Source: Mesorhizobium muleiense (GTDB lineage: Bacteria > Pseudomonadota > Alphaproteobacteria > Rhizobiales > Rhizobiaceae). Taken from it: a stretch of 64,000 nt of DNA. Numbering within the stretch: the first letter of the stretch is position 1; every line of letters begins with the position of its first letter. The notes under the pieces were generated by a model. It saw nothing but the letters and a program-made list of their open reading frames with translations, was not told the DNA's origin and ran no database searches. Below, piece by piece: positions 28,124-37,306 of this stretch. The stretch lies in the NCBI RefSeq assembly GCF_900099905.1, contig NZ_FNEE01000025.1, positions 1 through 64,000 on the forward strand. The letters are read 5' to 3'. Both the position numbers and the translations under genes were made by a program.

Positions 28124-28603
28124 TCATGCCAGCGCCACGTGGGGAAAGGTTTCGATGACTGAAATCGCATCGTCGACCAGCTTCGTACCAGCCGTGGCGA
28201 GCTTCAGGAGCGTCTCGAAGCCAAACCGGTGGACATCGCGCAGCGTTTTGGACAAAACGACCAGCCGTCCGGTCGTGAAAAGCACCCGACCAAAACCCTC
28301 ATGGCTCACCTGGATCATCGGCGATGCCATAAGGCCGCAGCGCTCCTCGATCGCAAGCCCGATGGCGGCGTAGTACTTGTCGAGCCTCCACAGCACGTCC
28401 GGATCGGGATCTCCGATGATCGGGATCGCTCGGCGCTGTTCCTTGGTAATGATGAAGTCGCCCAGCAGCTCGGCGTCCGCTTTGCGTTCCCACGAGCCAT
28501 AGGAATCCTGAGCACGGATCAGCCGCACGAGGCATTTGACGAACGGGGTGCAAAGAGCCGCCTCGTCTTCGGTGACAGCTGGGGGGATTGCGGGGTCAGA
28601 CAT
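28124..28603 (-). CDS. NifX-associated protein, DUF269
   Basis: 159 residues, full-length DUF269 (PFVKCLVRLIRAQDSYGSWE; ELLGDFIITKEQ; PDPDVLWRLDKYYAA; FTTGRLVVLSKTLRDVHRFG). It follows nifX by 14 bases behind AGGAGG. The family always accompanies nifX; its role is thought to lie in FeMo-cofactor delivery but is not defined. A shortened second copy is at 17161-17589. Confidence 0.93.
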   Translation of the reverse strand: MSDPAIPPAVTEDEAALCTPFVKCLVRLIRAQDSYGSWERKADAELLGDFIITKEQRRAIPIIGDPDPDVLWRLDKYYAAIGLAIEERCGLMASPMIQVSHEGFGRVLFTTGRLVVLSKTLRDVHRFGFETLLKLATAGTKLVDDAISVIETFPHVALA

Positions 28604-28617
28604 TTGGCGTCCTCCTA

Positions 28618-29115
28618 TCAGTCCTCGTCCTCGAAGGACGGTTTCGTTTCGGCAACGCCCGCTTGCGCCAGCACCTTGCGCAGCCAGGGCGGAGGACACG
28701 TCCTGAGCATCATCTGCGTGCGCAACAGCACCTCTTGGATGGATTGGGGCTCCGCCACTTTGATCGGGTGGATTTTTGCCGCGACAACCTTGGCTGCCGA
28801 AGGTCCGCCAATCGCCAGACAAAACAGCAGATGACAGCCTTTCAGCGCATCCACCTTGGGCGTGATGCGGTCATCGCCCTCGGCCCGATGCTCCCCGCTT
28901 TCATCCGAAACGTCATCGAAGGCCACGGCTTCGACGAGATTCCATTCCTCGCGCGTCACGTCGTAGACAGCAAAGCGCTTGGCCGACCCGAAATGGGCAT
29001 TGAGGTTCTGCATGTCCTGAGTGGCGATCGCAACGCGCAATGCGCCCGCACGTCGTTCAGGCATCGGGGCGAAAACCTCATTACTGACCAGCGAGAGGCG
29101 GCGAACAGCGTTCAT
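28618..29115 (-). CDS. nifX: NifX, FeMo-cofactor precursor carrier
   Basis: 165 residues. The dinitrogenase cofactor-binding fold starts at LRVAIATQDMQNLNAHFGSA and continues with CHLLFCLAIGGPSAAKVV. The acidic tail ETKPSFEDED closes the protein. NifX carries NifB-co or VK-cluster between NifB, NifEN and apo-nitrogenase. Its start lies inside the 3' end of nifN, a 35-base overlap that suggests coupled translation. Confidence 0.92.
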   Translation of the reverse strand: MNAVRRLSLVSNEVFAPMPERRAGALRVAIATQDMQNLNAHFGSAKRFAVYDVTREEWNLVEAVAFDDVSDESGEHRAEGDDRITPKVDALKGCHLLFCLAIGGPSAAKVVAAKIHPIKVAEPQSIQEVLLRTQMMLRTCPPPWLRKVLAQAGVAETKPSFEDED

Positions 29116-30463
29116 GTGATATTTCTCGATTACGGAGTGGATCAAGCGCCTCAGGAGTGGGCGCGTGTTGGTTGGCCTGGAAGATGTTGGCGACCTCGAA
29201 GATCAGGTCGCGGGTGCCCTGATAGAGAATTGCGAGCTTGTGCTGGCTGCCTAGTCGATCGAAGACCGGGAACCCGATGCGCATGAGCGGAATTCGGAGC
29301 CGCTCCGATGCTTGGCGCCCGTGCGAATGCGTGACAAGCAGGTCAGCACCGACGGCAAGACTTTCCAGATCGCCGAGATCGCCGATCTGAACCGAAACCG
29401 CCGGGACTTTCTTGAGAATTTTAGACCTGTCGGTCGTTGTGACGGCCGCGGCTATCTCGGAGCCGAGGCCAGCAAAGAAGGTTGCAAGTTGGAACAGCTG
29501 GTCTGGTTCGGCAGCGATGGCAATTTTCTTGCCGCCGAAATGGAAATGTCCGTCGAGCATCGCGTCCTGCAATTGCGCCCGGCGCCGGCGCACGCGGGCC
29601 GGTACCGCCGCGCCCGAAATCGAAGACAGCAGCGACACGAAGCGGTCCGTGTCCTGCAGCCCAGTCAGTGACTGGAACAACACGTAAGGCACGCCGGTCA
29701 ACCCGAGCAGCGCTTTCGCCGGGCGGCGCATGTGCTCACCGATGGCGATGCATTGCATGGCCGTGCCCAACTCGCGAATGTCCTCGACGCTGGTGCCGCC
29801 GTATGTGGTCGCTACCCAGCGGTCAGGAACCGTACCGTCGAGCGAGCCTGAGATGTCGGGCAGAATAACCGGCTTGAGCCCAAAGCTTTCAACCATGTCC
29901 CGCATATGCTCGACGTCGGCGACAGTGAGGTTGCATCCGGGCAGGATTGCGATCTTCTTCGGGTGCCGCGCCCGTTCGCCCGAGCGTGTAATCCCTTCGA
30001 TCATTGCGGTGACTGCCCTGGCCCAGCCCTCTTCGATCGCGCCGTCAAAATCCGGCGTGTTGGCCAGCACGACCTCCGTACCCGCAAGCTCTTGCGTGTG
30101 CTTCAGCTTGACGTTGGCAATATCACCCGCGCAATCTTCGCCACGCGTCTCCACGAGCGCGGTCGTGCACACCCCGATCAGCTTTGGCTTCGTGCGGTTC
30201 TTGAGGTTGAGGATCGCCTCTTCCAGATGGTCGGCTGCGCCGAGGATGGTCGCCACCTCATCCATCGCCGTAGTCTGCAAGGGAATCGCTTCTTTGAAGT
30301 GCCGCACGAAGAGAACGAGCGCAAAGCTTGTGCATCCCTGGCTGCCGTGGAACAGCGGCATCGCACCGTCGACGCCAAGAAAGGCAAAGGCGGCACCCAG
30401 CGGCTGCGACGACTTCAGCGGGTTGACCGCAGCCGATTTGCTCTGGAGAAGGATGCGGGCCAT
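29081..30463 (-). CDS. nifN: Nitrogenase cofactor scaffold subunit NifN
   Basis: 460 residues, oxidoreductase component 1 family. Near the N-terminus are NPLKSSQPLGAAFAFLGVDG and HGSQGCTSFALV, matching NifK-type P-cluster loops (one Cys kept). GVCTTALVETRGEDC and ILPGCNLTVADVEHM follow. With NifE it forms the scaffold on which FeMo-cofactor matures. The ATG at 30463 follows GAGG and sits nine bases after the nifE stop; a GTG at 30478 is less likely. Confidence 0.95.
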   Translation of the reverse strand: MARILLQSKSAAVNPLKSSQPLGAAFAFLGVDGAMPLFHGSQGCTSFALVLFVRHFKEAIPLQTTAMDEVATILGAADHLEEAILNLKNRTKPKLIGVCTTALVETRGEDCAGDIANVKLKHTQELAGTEVVLANTPDFDGAIEEGWARAVTAMIEGITRSGERARHPKKIAILPGCNLTVADVEHMRDMVESFGLKPVILPDISGSLDGTVPDRWVATTYGGTSVEDIRELGTAMQCIAIGEHMRRPAKALLGLTGVPYVLFQSLTGLQDTDRFVSLLSSISGAAVPARVRRRRAQLQDAMLDGHFHFGGKKIAIAAEPDQLFQLATFFAGLGSEIAAAVTTTDRSKILKKVPAVSVQIGDLGDLESLAVGADLLVTHSHGRQASERLRIPLMRIGFPVFDRLGSQHKLAILYQGTRDLIFEVANIFQANQHAPTPEALDPLRNREISHERCSPPLAGQ

Positions 30464-30471
30464 CGGTCGCC

Positions 30472-31947
30472 TCAACACTCGTGTGCCGTCGCGCAGGCGA
30501 ATTCATCAAACAGGTACGCGGTCTCGTTCCTCGTGCACGGCAATTCGCCTATCAGATCAGGCTGGCAATCCCACGGGGCCGGCTGGCGCACCTGAGACCA
30601 GATCGGATTGTGAATGGCGAGGTCGATCTGGCGTACGAGTTCCACCATGCCGTCATAGCCGGCATAAGGATGCTGGCGCTCCTGGTTGATATCGAGCCAG
30701 GGCGTCTTGGCCTTGAGCGCAATGAATTGCGTGCGACCGCCCGACAGCATGATATCGGCCCTGTGTTCAGAGAGCATGGCGTACAGCTCGCGCGCAGCCA
30801 TGGATTCGAACATGTGCTTGTCGTGCTTGAGAACTTGTTTGATGCGCTCCTTGTCCTGCACCGTAGATTTCTTGACCGAGGTGCCGACGATCTCGATTCC
30901 GATCTCCATCAGCGCATGGACAACCGACCAGGACTTCACACCGCCTGTGTTGAGCAGCACGCGCTTGCCTTGGAGCCTTTGCCGGTAGGATTCGAGTTTC
31001 TTCCACGCGATCGCCTCCTGCTGCGCGATCAGCGTCTCTGTGCGCTCGAGGATCTCCGGATCGGCGCCCTTCCTCACCAGCAGCCTGACAAGGTTGCGAA
31101 GAGCTTGCGATGTGTCGGAGATGCCATAGAAGGAGCCCTCGAAGAACGGGATGTCCCAGCGCTCCTCCATCTTGCGGGCAAGACTGATCAGCGCGGTCGA
31201 GCACACCATCATTGCCGCCCGGGCGCGGTGCGCGGAAGCAATGTCGCGGTAACGCGCATCGCCGGGAATGCAGGCGCGCACCCGGATCCCGAGCCGATCG
31301 AGGAGCGGCTTTACAAGCCAGAATTCGCCCGAGAGGTTGAATTCGCCAAGGATGTTGATGTCGTAGGGCCCAGGGTCGTCGGGTTCGACCGTGCCGATGA
31401 CATGATCGAGCAACGCCTCGGCGGCGAGCTTGTTGCCGAGGTTCTTGGAGCCTGCCAGGCCAGGCGCATTGATCGGCACCACGGCCAAACCGAACTTTTC
31501 CGTGGCGCGTTTGCACACGGCCTCGATGTCGTCACCGATCAGCGCCGTTACGCAAGTCGAGTAGACGAAGATCGCCGGCGGCGCGTATGTGTGCTTGATC
31601 TCGCGGATCGCCTTGAAGAGTTTCCGCTCGCCCTGCCCCATCACCAGGTCGAGTTCGGTGAGGTCGGTCGTGAAGCTTGTCCGCCACAAGGTCGGCCCTG
31701 ACGAAACCGCACCACGGTTGTCCCAAGAATTGCCCTCGCAGGCAAGCGGCGCATGGACCAGATGCGCAACGTCGGTGATCGGCTGCAGGACGATCTTGGC
31801 TCCGTCAAAGGCGCAGCCGCCGGCTGCCGCCCCTGGTGTCAGCGACTTCGAGCAGCCCTCCTTGCGCGCCTTGGCATCTTTGCCACGGTTCTTATCGCAG
31901 GCGGGCTCATCGAAGGCGTCCTTGATTTTGGCGCTGAGGGAGGACAT
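30472..31947 (-). CDS. nifE: Nitrogenase cofactor scaffold subunit NifE
   Basis: 491 residues. Conserved features are LACEGNSWDNRG (near 70), FVYSTCVTALIGDDIEAV (near 127), LGEFNLSGEFW, and the C-terminal DINQERQHPYAGYDGMVEL, which corresponds to the cofactor-side His loop of NifD. A Cys-rich N-terminal extension (GCSKSL; GGCAFDG) is normal for NifE. It lies 61 bases after nifK. Confidence 0.96.
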   Translation of the reverse strand: MSSLSAKIKDAFDEPACDKNRGKDAKARKEGCSKSLTPGAAAGGCAFDGAKIVLQPITDVAHLVHAPLACEGNSWDNRGAVSSGPTLWRTSFTTDLTELDLVMGQGERKLFKAIREIKHTYAPPAIFVYSTCVTALIGDDIEAVCKRATEKFGLAVVPINAPGLAGSKNLGNKLAAEALLDHVIGTVEPDDPGPYDINILGEFNLSGEFWLVKPLLDRLGIRVRACIPGDARYRDIASAHRARAAMMVCSTALISLARKMEERWDIPFFEGSFYGISDTSQALRNLVRLLVRKGADPEILERTETLIAQQEAIAWKKLESYRQRLQGKRVLLNTGGVKSWSVVHALMEIGIEIVGTSVKKSTVQDKERIKQVLKHDKHMFESMAARELYAMLSEHRADIMLSGGRTQFIALKAKTPWLDINQERQHPYAGYDGMVELVRQIDLAIHNPIWSQVRQPAPWDCQPDLIGELPCTRNETAYLFDEFACATAHEC

Positions 31948-32008
31948 TGCTCAGCCTCCCCAGTCCATTGGGCAAGGAATGGCCTCGGCGAAAAGCCGGC
32001 CACGGCTC

Positions 32009-33550
32009 TTAGCGCGTGAGGTCATAGGAATAATCCGTCACACCCGTCTCGCTCGTCTCGCGATCGAGTTTGTCGAAGATCTTGTCGAGGATCGTCGTAA
32101 GCACGCGCAACGCGCCCTGGTAGCCAAAGAGCGCAAAGCGGTGATGATGGTGCCGATCGAAGATCGGAAACATCAGCCGGATCAGCGGCGTTCCGGTGTC
32201 GCGCTCCAGGTACTTGCCGTAGGAATTGCCGATCAAAAGGTCCACCGGCTCGGTAAAGAGCAGTGAGCGCAGCGCCCACAGGTCCTTGCCCGCCCAAACC
32301 TGGGCAGCCTTGCCGAAAGGCGAGGATGCTAGCAGCTTCTTCAAATCGGCTTCCCATGCCGAGGTGCCATTGGTGGCGAGGCAATGGGTTGGCTCGCCGC
32401 CGGTCTCCATGACAAAGCGGGCCATCGCGTGAACGAAGTCGGGATCGCCGTAGATGGCGTATTTCTTACCATGCAACCAGGATTGGCTGTCCGCCATGGC
32501 GTCTACCAGTCGGCCGCGCTCGAGGCGAATTGCCTCGGGGATCTCCTTGCCGGAAATCGCCGCGACCTCCATCAGGAATTCGTCGGTCGCCTGAACGCCG
32601 AGCGGATAGTGGAACGAGGCCGTCGCCTGCCCGACCTCCTCGCAATAGCCCAGCGTCTTTCGGGTGTTGTGATGCTGCAGCGAAAGCGTTGCCTCGGCGT
32701 TGAGGGCCTTCTTCACCTCGTTGATCTTCGTGCCCCCGTCATACATGCGGTATTCACCGTCCGAAGGCGTATCGAACTGGTCAGAGGCATCCTGGATGAA
32801 TGTGTAGGACACGCCCATTACATCGAGCAGGCGCTTGAGCTCCCGGTTGTTGCCGACGCAGAAGCCGTCGAAGCCCGGAATGATGTTGATGGCTCCTTCG
32901 ACTTGCGTACGCTCCTGGCCTTTCCAGAAGTGCTCCAAAATGCCTTTGACCATGTTGTCATAGCCGTCGACATGACTGCCAACGAAGGCCGGCGTGTGGG
33001 CAAAGGGCACGTCGAAGTCGCGCGGGACTGAATCTTCGTCCTTGGCGTTCTGGATGAAGCTGTGCAGGTCGTCGCCAATGACCTCTGCCATACAGGTCGT
33101 CGACACGGCAATCATCTTCGGGTCGTAGAGCTGGTAGGTGTTGGCGAGCCCGTCGACCATGTTCTTCAGGCCGCCAAACACCGCCGCATCCTCGGTCATT
33201 GAGGAGGAGACCGCCGCGGCAGGCTCCTTGAAATGGCGCGACAGGTGCGAGCGGTAATAGGCGACGCAACCTTGGCTGCCGTGGACGAAGGACATGGTTC
33301 GTTCGAAGCCGGCGGCAGCGAATACCGCACCCAGCGGCTGGCAGGCCTTGGCCGGGTTCACGACAAGCGCTTTGCGGGCGAGGTTCTTTTCGCGGTATTC
33401 CCACGTCTGGGTGAAATCGCGCTGATCGGAAACGATCTCATCGGGGTGCGGACATTCGAAGTTTAGCTTCTTCTCAGCGAGCATCTTTCTGTATTCCGGC
33501 TCGCGGAACAGGGGAGCGTGATCGAGAATTTTTTCAGCCGACTGCGGCAT
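32009..33550 (-). CDS. nifK: Nitrogenase MoFe protein beta chain
   Basis: 513 residues. The P-cluster cysteines are in NPAKACQPLGA (near 70), HGSQGCVAYYRSH (near 95) and STTCMAEVIGDDLHSF (near 153). The rest matches NifK throughout (FPIFDRHHHHRFALFGYQGA). With NifD it forms the alpha2beta2 dinitrogenase. It begins 129 bases after the nifD stop. No frameshift or odd residue is visible. Confidence 0.98.
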   Translation of the reverse strand: MPQSAEKILDHAPLFREPEYRKMLAEKKLNFECPHPDEIVSDQRDFTQTWEYREKNLARKALVVNPAKACQPLGAVFAAAGFERTMSFVHGSQGCVAYYRSHLSRHFKEPAAAVSSSMTEDAAVFGGLKNMVDGLANTYQLYDPKMIAVSTTCMAEVIGDDLHSFIQNAKDEDSVPRDFDVPFAHTPAFVGSHVDGYDNMVKGILEHFWKGQERTQVEGAINIIPGFDGFCVGNNRELKRLLDVMGVSYTFIQDASDQFDTPSDGEYRMYDGGTKINEVKKALNAEATLSLQHHNTRKTLGYCEEVGQATASFHYPLGVQATDEFLMEVAAISGKEIPEAIRLERGRLVDAMADSQSWLHGKKYAIYGDPDFVHAMARFVMETGGEPTHCLATNGTSAWEADLKKLLASSPFGKAAQVWAGKDLWALRSLLFTEPVDLLIGNSYGKYLERDTGTPLIRLMFPIFDRHHHHRFALFGYQGALRVLTTILDKIFDKLDRETSETGVTDYSYDLTR

Positions 33551-33679
33551 GATGATTACCTCTTTTGCATCTGGCTGCGCGGTACGGCAGCTCAGGACGT
33601 CAAGACGTTCCAGGCTCCGGCGGATCAGAGGCCGCGGGAGTTCACCGTCTCAGTGGGAGACTGGGGCTAAAGCAGATGT

Positions 33680-35182
33680 TTATTCGGCAGCCATCGCCCG
33701 CTCATCGCCCCGGCTTCTTTTCCAAGGCGCGTGGAATAGGTCCCAGACCGGGTTGTTGATGGCGAGATCCACATCACGTGCGAAAATGGCAAAGCCATCG
33801 TAGCCGTGATACGGGCCTGAATAATCCCAGGAATGCATCTGGCGGAACGGTATGCCCATCTTCTGCACCGGGTATTTTTCTTTGATTCCCGAGCCGACCA
33901 GATTTGGGCGAATCCCTTCGATGAATTTCTCCAACTCATAGCCGGTCACGTCATCATAGATCAGCGTGCCGTTCTTCACGTAGTGGCCGGTGCGCTGATA
34001 GTCGTCGCTGTGGGCGAATTCATAGCCGGTGCCCACGATGACCATGCCGAGGTCCTCGTAGGCCGTGACGACGTGGCGGGGGCGCAGGCCGCCGACATAG
34101 AGCATCACGGTATTTCCTTCCAGGCGCGACAGGTACTTGGCGATGACCGTATCAACAAGCGGCCTGTACTTGGCAATGACCTTTTCGGTCTTCTCCTCGA
34201 TTTCCGGCCCAAAATGCTTGGCTATGTTGCGCAGAGAGGCTTCGATCTGGGAGGGACCGAAGAAATTGTACTCCATCCAAGCGACGCCATACTTTTCCTC
34301 CATATGCCGACAGATGTAGTTCATCGACCGGTAGCAGTGGATAAGATTGAGCTTAGCCTTCGGGGCGCGCTCGATCTCTGCGAGTGTGGCGTCACCCGAC
34401 CAGTTGCCGACCACGCGCAGCCCTATCTCCTCAAGCAGTATGCGCGAGGCCCAGGCATCGCCGCCGATATTGTAGTCGCCGATGACGTTGACGTCGTAGG
34501 GGCCGGCCTCGAACTTGACATCCTTTTTGTCGAAGACCCAATCCCGGATCGCATCATTGGCGATGTGGTGGCCAAGCGACTGCGAGACGCCGCGGAAACC
34601 CTCGCAGCGTACCGGCACGATCGTCTTGTCATACTCCTTGGTCTTTTTGCGAGAAACCGCCTCGGTGTCATCGCCAATCAGGCCGATAGGGCATTCGGAT
34701 TGCACGGTGATGCCGTTGTTGAGCGGAAACAAGACTTCAATCTCGTCAATGATCTGTTCCAGCTTCTTGTCGCCGCCGAAGACGATGTCCTTCTCCTGGA
34801 AATCGGAGGTGAACTGCATTGTCCCGAACGTGTCGACGCCCGTCGTACCGACGTAGTAGTTGCGGCGCTGCGACCAAGAGTATTGGCCGCAGCCGACCGG
34901 GCCGTGCGAGATATGGACCATATCCTTGACTGGCCCCCACACCACGCCTTTCGAACCCGCATATGCACAGCCGCGAATCGTCATCACCCCGGGAATGGAC
35001 TTGATGTTCGATTTGACGTCGCATTCGGAAAGGACCTCGCTTTCCCCGCCAGCCTCGTTGCCGCTCTTTGCGACGTTGAGGTGCTTCTTGCGGCGCTTCG
35101 CCGCCTTGTCGGGATAATGCGACAGCACCTCTTCGATAAGCTTCGCATGAAGAGCACCGTCATTCTCGTATTCCCGGCTCAT
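33680..35182 (-). CDS. nifD: Nitrogenase MoFe protein alpha chain
   Basis: 500 residues. The P-cluster cysteines are in TIRGCAYAGSKG, HGPVGCGQYSW and QSECPIGLIGDD. The FeMo-cofactor is held by the Cys in LIHCYRSMNY and the His in RQMHSWDYSGPYHGYDG. All are intact. The lysine-rich N-terminal extension (KAAKRRKKHL) is usual in rhizobia. It lies 86 bases after nifH in the same operon. Confidence 0.98.
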   Translation of the reverse strand: MSREYENDGALHAKLIEEVLSHYPDKAAKRRKKHLNVAKSGNEAGGESEVLSECDVKSNIKSIPGVMTIRGCAYAGSKGVVWGPVKDMVHISHGPVGCGQYSWSQRRNYYVGTTGVDTFGTMQFTSDFQEKDIVFGGDKKLEQIIDEIEVLFPLNNGITVQSECPIGLIGDDTEAVSRKKTKEYDKTIVPVRCEGFRGVSQSLGHHIANDAIRDWVFDKKDVKFEAGPYDVNVIGDYNIGGDAWASRILLEEIGLRVVGNWSGDATLAEIERAPKAKLNLIHCYRSMNYICRHMEEKYGVAWMEYNFFGPSQIEASLRNIAKHFGPEIEEKTEKVIAKYRPLVDTVIAKYLSRLEGNTVMLYVGGLRPRHVVTAYEDLGMVIVGTGYEFAHSDDYQRTGHYVKNGTLIYDDVTGYELEKFIEGIRPNLVGSGIKEKYPVQKMGIPFRQMHSWDYSGPYHGYDGFAIFARDVDLAINNPVWDLFHAPWKRSRGDERAMAAE

Positions 35183-35268
35183 GAGTCCCCTTTCAAGGTT
35201 GGGTGACGCCTCAACGAATAGGCGCCGTTCTCTGCAAGGCGCGCCGATTCATGGCAGCGCTAATGTCA

Positions 35269-36162
35269 CTACTGGGCCGCCGCCTTCGCCGCTTCCTTGG
35301 AGTGAAGCTCGGCAAGCATCTGCTCGTCGGTCTTCATGATGCCGAAGTCGAGCAGCATCTCCTCCAGCTCCTCCATGGTGATCGGCGTCGGGATCGTACC
35401 CTGGCCCGAATTGGCGTGGATCTTCTCGGCCAGAGCGCGGTATTCCCCTGCCTGCTTGGAGTCCGGCGCGTACTGGATCACCGACATCTTCCTGAGTTCG
35501 GCATGCTGGACGATGTTGTCGCGGGGCACGAAGTGGATGAGCTTGGAATTCAATCGGCCAGCCAGTGCTTCGGCCAGATCGAGTTCACGGTCGGTTTGAC
35601 GTTCATTGCAGATCAGCCCGCCCAGCCGCACACCGCCCGAATGGGCATATTTGAGGATGCCCTTGGCGATGTTATTGGCGGCATAGAGCGCCATCATCTC
35701 GCCGGACATGACGATGTAGATCTCCTGGGCCTTGCCTTCGCGGATCGGCATGGCGAAGCCGCCGCATACCACGTCGCCGAGGACGTCATAGGAGACATAA
35801 TCGACATCGTCATAAGCGCCATTCTCCTCGAGGAAATTGATCGAGGTGATGACGCCGCGGCCGGCGCAACCGACACCCGGCTCGGGGCCGCCGGACTCCA
35901 CGCACTTGATGCCTCTGTAGCCGACCTTGAGCACGTCCTGGAGTTCGAGGTCTTCCACCGAACCTTCCTGTGCGGCGAGATCCAGGACGGTATCCTGAGC
36001 TTTCGAATTCAGGATCAAGCGTGTGGAATCGGCTTTGGGGTCGCATCCTACGATGAGGATTCTCTGCCCGAGGTCGACAAGGGCGGCGAGCGTATTTTGG
36101 GAGGTGGTGGACTTGCCGATGCCGCCTTTGCCGTAAAAGGCGATCTGACGCAGACCTGACAT
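35269..36162 (-). CDS. nifH: Nitrogenase iron protein
   Basis: 297 residues. The P-loop is YGKGGIGKSTT (residues 10-20). The Cys ligands of the bridging 4Fe-4S cluster are in GVGCAGRGVI (near 98) and GDVVCGGFAMP (near 133). The Arg after the first Cys is the usual ADP-ribosylation site. It donates electrons to NifDK and takes part in cofactor maturation. It is the first gene of the operon behind the sigma-54 promoter at 36251-36265. Confidence 0.99.
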   Translation of the reverse strand: MSGLRQIAFYGKGGIGKSTTSQNTLAALVDLGQRILIVGCDPKADSTRLILNSKAQDTVLDLAAQEGSVEDLELQDVLKVGYRGIKCVESGGPEPGVGCAGRGVITSINFLEENGAYDDVDYVSYDVLGDVVCGGFAMPIREGKAQEIYIVMSGEMMALYAANNIAKGILKYAHSGGVRLGGLICNERQTDRELDLAEALAGRLNSKLIHFVPRDNIVQHAELRKMSVIQYAPDSKQAGEYRALAEKIHANSGQGTIPTPITMEELEEMLLDFGIMKTDEQMLAELHSKEAAKAAAQ

Positions 36163-36250
36163 AATAGCTTTCCTTCCTTCGTTCTAATCATCGCGACTGC
36201 CCGCGACACAAGTGCCGATAGGCAGCTCGTGCCGCCTCACACCAAGCATC

Positions 36251-36265
36251 GCAAAAAGCGTACCA
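36251..36265 (-). promoter_or_regulatory. Sigma-54 promoter of nifH
   Basis: On the minus strand TGGTAC-GCTTT-TTGC has GG and GC at the right spacing. The transcript would begin near 36239, giving a leader of about 77 bases. Confidence 0.9.
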
Positions 36266-36355
36266 GCGTGATCGGCCGATCCGAGAAGAAACTTTGTTAT
36301 TAAATTCCAGCCACTTAGACGGCGGCAAAACGCGCGAGCGGGCCTTTCAGGCGTC

Positions 36356-36371
36356 TGTCACGGACACGACA
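36356..36371. promoter_or_regulatory. NifA upstream activator site of nifH
   Basis: TGT-CACGGACACG-ACA fits TGT-N10-ACA exactly and lies about 90 bases upstream of the -24 element. Confidence 0.85.
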
Positions 36372-36742
36372 AAGCCGACACAGATTGTCGTGCGCCATCG
36401 AAACCGCCCTGTGTCGAGCTCGAAGCGGGATAATGGGGAGCTAGCCCAAAGCTGATGGCGAGACCATCGGAAGACGTCGGCTATTGTCTTTCCAGCCTGC
36501 GGTCGCTGGATGAGCAGGAGCCTGGGGCTTGACCGCCGCGCGGAATAGTTCAGGCAGGCTTGCGGAGCGGGAACGCCGGCGGCCGATAGACATCCGCGCT
36601 TAACCTTTCATAGCCCGTCTACGAGTTGGTTCCGCCGACGCGCTATATCGAAGGCAAATAATTCAGTACCTTAGCACGAGATCATTGATATTTTCAAAAA
36701 GATACGTATTATACGGATATAACGGATTATCGGGACAATTCT
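36372..36742. other. Divergent gap between nifH and the toxin-antitoxin module
   Basis: No ORF is supportable here. The left part belongs to nifH regulation. The last ~100 bases are AT-rich and carry the promoter of the next gene. Confidence 0.5.
36705..36715. promoter_or_regulatory. Palindrome upstream of the Phd-nucleotidyltransferase gene
   Basis: CGTATTATACG is an 11-base perfect palindrome, 27 bases before the start codon. It could be the operator for the Phd-like DNA-binding domain, by analogy with autoregulated phd/doc loci. Confidence 0.4.
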
Positions 36743-37306
36743 ATGTCGGTCATTAGCTCGGTTGAATTTCAGCGCAACTTTGGGCTGTATCAGGACAAGG
36801 CGCTAGCGGAACCCGTGATCATCAGCAAGAATGGCCGCGAACGGCTTGTGCTGCTTTCGGTCGATGAATACCAGCGCCTAAAGGCGCATCGTGACGGCAC
36901 TAGCGCGGGGCCTGAGAACGCAGCCCCCCCTGCTTTGCAGAGCACGGCGCACTTTTCACTTAAGAACCAAATACCAACCGAGCCACTAAGGGAATTGCTG
37001 TCGCACTTTCATTCGATCAAATCTGCCTTCGTGTACGGTTCAGTCGCCAAAGGCACGGACACAGAACGCAGCGATATCGATTTGATGGTGGTCGGCGATA
37101 ACCTGAACCTCTCTGAACTTTATTCAGCCGCACAAAACGCGGAACTGAGACTAGGCCGAAAGGTCAGTCCGACATTTCTGTCGCCGGAGGAATGGCAACG
37201 AAAGGCGTCGCAGAAAGGGTCGTTTGTCCGCAAGGTAAGTACCCTTCCAAAGATTTTCCTCATCGGCTCGGAGAAAGATTTACAAGCGTGGGCAAGCAAG
37301 AACTAG
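36743..37306 (+). CDS. Phd/YefM antitoxin fused to a MNT-type nucleotidyltransferase
   Basis: 187 residues with two parts. Residues 1-50 match Phd/YefM antitoxin DNA-binding domains (SSVEFQRNFGLYQDKALAEP; RLVLLSVDEYQRLK). Residues ~85-180 are a minimal nucleotidyltransferase: FVYGSVAKGTDTERSDIDLM has the G-S-x10-D-x-D pattern of two metal-binding aspartates. The middle is a Pro/Ala-rich linker. It overlaps the next gene by 19 bases. Known MNT/HEPN systems use the nucleotidyltransferase to modify and silence the HEPN toxin. Here DNA binding seems to be built into the same antitoxin. Confidence 0.82.
   Translation: MSVISSVEFQRNFGLYQDKALAEPVIISKNGRERLVLLSVDEYQRLKAHRDGTSAGPENAAPPALQSTAHFSLKNQIPTEPLRELLSHFHSIKSAFVYGSVAKGTDTERSDIDLMVVGDNLNLSELYSAAQNAELRLGRKVSPTFLSPEEWQRKASQKGSFVRKVSTLPKIFLIGSEKDLQAWASKN

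Noticed and set aside
33833..35206. Long plus-strand ORF (457 codons) opposite nifD
   Set aside because: It is the antisense of nifD with an unlikely composition and no domain. Similar long shadows over nifE (30481-31701), nifH (35203-36159) and the 2OG oxygenase (4241-5011) were rejected for the same reason.
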